Source of the DNA: Acholeplasmataceae bacterium
GTDB taxonomy: Bacteria; Bacillota_I; Bacilli_A; Acholeplasmatales; Acholeplasmataceae
Direction: 5' to 3'
DNA: 6,129 bases
Assembly (NCBI GenBank): GCA_003518475.1
Contig: DOYO01000076.1
Location: 1 to 6,129, forward strand
A program made the position numbers and the translations under genes. The notes under the pieces are model-generated. The model was not told the origin of the DNA, made no database searches, and worked only from the letters and a program-made list of their open reading frames with translations. Below are positions 6,024-6,129 of the stretch, in pieces (position 1 is the stretch's first letter; each line of letters begins with the position of its first letter).

Positions 6024-6046
6024 ACCATACAATTATTTAAATACCT
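6024..6046. repeat. Right terminal inverted repeat of the insertion sequence
   Basis: ACCATACAATTATTTAAATACC and the following T form the right tip. Its reverse complement aligns with 4460-4482 at 14 of 23 positions, and slightly better with the second left copy around 4494-4516. The outer bases differ from the GGCCC of the left tip, so the boundary rests mainly on the flanking direct repeat. Confidence 0.55.
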
Positions 6047-6054
6047 AATAAAAA
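6047..6054. repeat. Right target-site duplication (AATAAAAA)
   Basis: Exact copy of 4452-4459, directly next to the right tip. Together they mark an 8-bp duplicated target, as expected for ISL3-family insertion. Confidence 0.65.
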
Positions 6055-6092
6055 TAGCCTTAGCAACGTCTATGTTGTTAAGGCTATTATTT
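6053..6092 (+). terminator. Long hairpin terminator, probably the regulator's original one
   Basis: AATAGCCTTAGCAAC (6053-6067) pairs with GTTGTTAAGGCTATT (6074-6088) over 15 bp around a 6-base loop. One pair is G-U in plus-strand RNA (6063 with 6078) and would be a C-A mismatch on the other strand, favouring plus-strand use. The trailing tract ATTATTT is modest. On the minus strand TATTTTTATT follows the stem, so it may also terminate a leftward gene beyond the right edge. With the insertion removed it would lie about 45 bp after the regulator stop. The remaining bases, 6093-6129, show no recognisable feature. Confidence 0.7.
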
Positions 6093-6129
6093 CGTTATGA
6101 TTTGAATGTCAAAACAAACACTCTTATTG

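Larger units (their letters stand above)
4460..6046 (-). mobile_element. ISL3-family insertion sequence, apparently complete (about 1587 bp)
   Basis: The element holds a single full-length ISL3-type transposase gene on the minus strand. The left tip (4460-4482, GGCCCTTTCC then TATGGT) and the reverse complement of the right tip (6046-6024, AGGTATTTAA then TATGGT) match at 14 of 23 positions, and better matches occur just inside. An 8-bp direct repeat, AATAAAAA, flanks both ends. Total length is normal for the family. Each end carries three copies of a CCAAAATnnTATGGT-like motif, probably transposase-binding sites. Internal parts are a bidirectional terminator after the transposase and a stem-loop over its start. 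The exact tips are inferred: a shorter left end at about 4495 (GGGCTTTC) would align well with the right end but would not give the direct repeat. Confidence 0.8.

Overview
The window comes from a low-GC bacterium using the standard code: TGA ends the LplC-type permease and the transposase, and Trp is TGG. AT-rich spacers, strong Shine-Dalgarno sites, a lipoprotein-anchored binding protein, an LplB/LplC-type sugar transporter and an ISL3-family transposase fit Bacillota or their wall-less relatives (Erysipelotrichia, Acholeplasmatales or Izemoplasmatales-like). That placement is inference only.

Left part (1-3391): a leftward operon encodes, in transcription order, an LplB/YteP-type permease, an LplC/YtcP-type permease and a substrate-binding lipoprotein that runs off the left edge. 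The genes are 10-12 bp apart, each with its own ribosome binding site. The operon starts from a perfect consensus promoter (TTGACA, 17 bp, TATAAT) with a palindrome at the transcription start. No ATPase gene is present, so the transporter probably borrows a shared MsmX-type ATPase.

Middle (3211-4414): a LacI-family regulator is divergently transcribed. The 181-bp spacer holds the operon promoter, a likely regulator promoter, small palindromes and an 18-bp exact direct repeat with a 42-bp period (four helical turns). The regulator most likely senses the transported sugar and controls the operon and itself.

Right part (about 4452-6054): an apparently intact ISL3-family insertion sequence of about 1587 bp with one transposase gene on the minus strand. 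An exact 8-bp direct repeat (AATAAAAA) abuts both proposed ends. Removing the element joins the regulator's tail to a 15-bp stem hairpin (6053-6088) that looks like the regulator's original terminator, so the element probably landed between gene and terminator. Inside the element, three copies of a CCAAAATnnTATGGT-like motif sit at each end, a bidirectional terminator follows the transposase, and a 15-bp stem hides the transposase ribosome binding site and start codon only in transcripts that enter from outside.

No CRISPR array, tRNA, rRNA or clearly novel multi-gene system was seen. The most interesting signals are the regulatory structure of the insertion sequence and the repeats in the divergent promoter region.
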